Of a stretch of 64,000 bases of DNA, positions 62,586-64,000 are shown in pieces; position 1 is the stretch's first letter; every line of letters starts with the position of its first letter. This stretch comes from Curtobacterium sp. UNCCL20. GTDB lineage: Bacteria; Actinomycetota; Actinomycetes; Actinomycetales; Microbacteriaceae. The notes beneath the pieces are model-generated. The model was given only the letters and a program-made list of their open reading frames with translations. It searched no databases and had not been told where the DNA came from. The stretch lies in assembly GCF_900101675.1 (NCBI RefSeq), contig NZ_FNKG01000001.1:975378-1039377 (forward strand), written 5' to 3'. Position numbers and translations under genes: made by a program.

Positions 62586-63124
62586 CCACCGTCTCCCGCA
62601 CGCTGCCCCTCGGCGCCCGCGCGCGGTTCAGCGTCGCGCGTTGCGTCACCGCGCTCGTCCTCGTCGTGGCGGCGATCGCCGCGGTCCTCGGCAACGAGGG
62701 CTACCGCGGGTTCGAAGCGGCCGGAGCGGGCCTCGCGCTGCGGCTCGTGCCCGACGTCGCGACCGCCTGGTCCGGCACGGTCTTCACGACCCTGCGGCAC
62801 GGTTCGGCAGTCGGGTTCCAGATCACCCCCGAGTGCACCGCGCTCGTCCTGCTCGTCCCACTGGTCCTGCTCGCGGCGGCGTTGGTGCTGACCACCCGTG
62901 CCGCGTGCTGGCGGATCCTCGCCGCGGTCGCCGCGATGTGGGCGGTCGTGACGCTCGTGAACGAGTTCCGGCTCGCCGTCATCGGCTTCACCACCCTGCA
63001 CTGGGGCATCGACCCCGGCTACCAGATCGGGCACGCGTTCGTCGGTTCGGTCATCGGCATCGTCGGGTTCGTCGCCGGACTGGCGGTCCTCCTCGGCGTC
63101 GCAGTCCGCAAGCGCACGGTCTGA
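62582..63124 (+). CDS. Exosortase/archaeosortase-family protein
   Basis: A 180-residue membrane protein with about five helices and the three catalytic positions of exosortases: C85 in [10 protein letters not shown]130 in VNEFRLAV (NxxR) and H151 in YQIGHAFVG. It is shorter than Gram-negative EpsH-type enzymes, as in compact actinobacterial forms. Such proteins cut a C-terminal tail from exported proteins and transfer them to an envelope molecule. The GTG overlaps the epimerase stop. The assignment rests on the residue pattern. Confidence 0.78.
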   Translation: MTTVSRTLPLGARARFSVARCVTALVLVVAAIAAVLGNEGYRGFEAAGAGLALRLVPDVATAWSGTVFTTLRHGSAVGFQITPECTALVLLVPLVLLAAALVLTTRAACWRILAAVAAMWAVVTLVNEFRLAVIGFTTLHWGIDPGYQIGHAFVGSVIGIVGFVAGLAVLLGVAVRKRTV

Positions 63125-63196
63125 CGCACCCCGCGCCACGGCGCGTCCCTTCTTCCCTCCTCCGTCCCTCCCCAGCACAGCAAAGGAAACTCCCCA

Positions 63197-63982
63197 ATGA
63201 AACACGTCATCACGCTCCTGGCCGGAACCACGGTCGGCTGCGCCGCAGTGCTCGCGTTCGCCGTGCCCGCCTCCGCCGCCACCGCCGCGCCCATCGATGC
63301 CAAACCCGGGGTGGCCATCTCCATCAAACCGAGCTACACGGACGACGTCCAGGGCGCCACGAGGTTCACCGTCCCGTCCGGCATGACGATCGACCGCATC
63401 GTGTCGAGTGGCGGCGCCGACGCGACGGCCGGCTGCGGCGCGTTCACCGCGGACCGCACCGCGATCACCTGCGGAACATCGACGACCGTCCAGAACGCAA
63501 CCGACTATCTCTTCGCGGTCGCGACGGCCTCGGACAAAGCGCAGTACGGAATCCGGAACGCCACCATCGCCGTGACGGACGGCGCGGGGGCAGTCACTGC
63601 GAGCACCGACTTCTCCATCCGATTCGTCCCCGCTCCCCCGGTCGTCACCGGTGTGGCCTATGACGCCGAGGGGACGGCCACGATCACCGGCACCGGTGTC
63701 CCCGGGAACACCGTCGACGTCCGGAACTACTCGACTCCGGTCACGACGGTCACGATCGGTGCGGACGGGACCTTCTCGGTCGAGCTCCCGGCGGGTATCC
63801 GCGGACTCGTCGTCCTGAACCAGGGCGACGGAACCGGGTACAGCTCCTCGGCGTCGAGCGTCATGGTCACCCCGCCCGTCCCGACTCCGATCATCGCTCC
63901 TGCGGTCGCCGGCGGCGCGGGTGTCCTCGCCGTCGCCCTCGCTGGGATCGCGTTGTACCGCCGCCGCGCCGCGGGGGCCTGA
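63197..63982 (+). CDS. Secreted protein with PIIAP-type C-terminal anchor, likely exosortase target
   Basis: A 261-residue exported protein: signal peptide cleaved after about residue 28 (VPASA), a beta-rich domain (30-150), an Ig-like module (about 150-225, ATITGTGVPGNTVDV) and a tail PIIAPAV, hydrophobic helix, YRRRAAGA. The tail has the tripartite plan of sorting signals but no LPXTG or LAXTG. AAAGGAAA precedes the ATG, 72 bases after the exosortase gene. Being next to the exosortase makes it the best candidate substrate; this is inference. Confidence 0.7.
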   Translation: MKHVITLLAGTTVGCAAVLAFAVPASAATAAPIDAKPGVAISIKPSYTDDVQGATRFTVPSGMTIDRIVSSGGADATAGCGAFTADRTAITCGTSTTVQNATDYLFAVATASDKAQYGIRNATIAVTDGAGAVTASTDFSIRFVPAPPVVTGVAYDAEGTATITGTGVPGNTVDVRNYSTPVTTVTIGADGTFSVELPAGIRGLVVLNQGDGTGYSSSASSVMVTPPVPTPIIAPAVAGGAGVLAVALAGIALYRRRAAGA

Positions 63983-64000
63983 CCGCCGTGCCGCTGCCGA

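Noticed and set aside
63983..64000. Start of a further gene at the right edge
   Set aside because: Only 18 bases remain and no start codon with a ribosome-binding site can be supported.

Overview
The window is about 64 kb of very GC-rich DNA (roughly 70% or more) with dense, short-spaced genes, many GTG starts, ATGA/GTGA stop-start overlaps and TANNNT -10 boxes placed 6-7 bases before start codons. Protein families, the split glucose-type PTS beside a DasR-like GntR regulator, the LAXTG-type anchor motif and zinc-free L33/S14 all point to an actinobacterium of the Microbacteriaceae. Curtobacterium or a close relative is my guess; this is an inference from protein style, not a database result. 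I see no rRNA, tRNA, IS element, prophage or CRISPR array, so this reads as chromosomal core plus accessory surface and transport genes.

Layout. 1-9.8 kb: the 3' end of a GH13 alpha-glucosidase, a LAYTG-anchored lectin/DUF11 surface protein, small membrane proteins, a DHA2 efflux pump, an ECF sigma factor with its partner membrane protein, a LysR/MFS divergent pair and a secreted protein. 10-17 kb: a CDF metal exporter, a DUF4166/TIGR01777 pair, an EamA/LysR divergent pair with a clear inverted repeat, then purB, a low-molecular-weight tyrosine phosphatase and a four-helix membrane protein. 17.2-22.2 kb: a Pat/HisC-type aminotransferase followed by E1alpha-E1beta-E2 of a branched-chain-type 2-oxoacid dehydrogenase. 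22.3-28.4 kb: a GNAT enzyme, a three-gene cluster (MprF-like C-domain protein, esterase, small membrane protein) and a NarL-type two-component system.

28.4-31.6 kb is an N-acetylglucosamine/glucose-type PTS locus: the GntR/UTRA regulator, IIA and IIB on one strand, IIC on the other, with two candidate operators sharing ACTGGTCATGNCC. 31.6-34.8 kb is a zinc ABC importer with zur as last gene and a Zur-box-like palindrome over the promoter. Ribosomal genes rpmB-rpmG-rpsN, with zinc-free L33 and S14, lie 2.5 kb further on, then an HU gene, a CopD/CtaG fusion and a Pif1-like helicase. 42-56.7 kb holds a PAP2 phosphatase, large secreted or anchored proteins, an LLM flavin monooxygenase, a paired SMR pump with TetR and two operator copies, an ArsP-type permease with its TIGR03943 partner, a VanZ protein, an AraC regulator and a cinnamyl-type alcohol dehydrogenase.

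The most unusual part is the last 7 kb (56.9-64.0 kb). Two divergent operons leave an AT-richer promoter region that carries two related palindromes. Rightward: a UDP-GlcNAc 2-epimerase, a compact exosortase-family protein with recognisable Cys/Arg/His residues, and a secreted protein with a PIIAP-hydrophobic-Arg tail. Leftward: a 56-residue protein consisting of little more than a LAYTG sorting tail, an unknown helical protein, a BcsA-like family 2 glycosyltransferase, a membrane protein, a lipoprotein, a 27-residue membrane peptide, a DUF6766-like protein and a small acidic protein, mostly coupled by stop-start overlaps. I infer a Gram-positive counterpart of the exosortase/exopolysaccharide arrangement known from Gram-negative bacteria.

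Across the window a repeat built on CTGGAGGCGCG recurs both as long palindromic terminators and as single half-sites, some inside coding regions.
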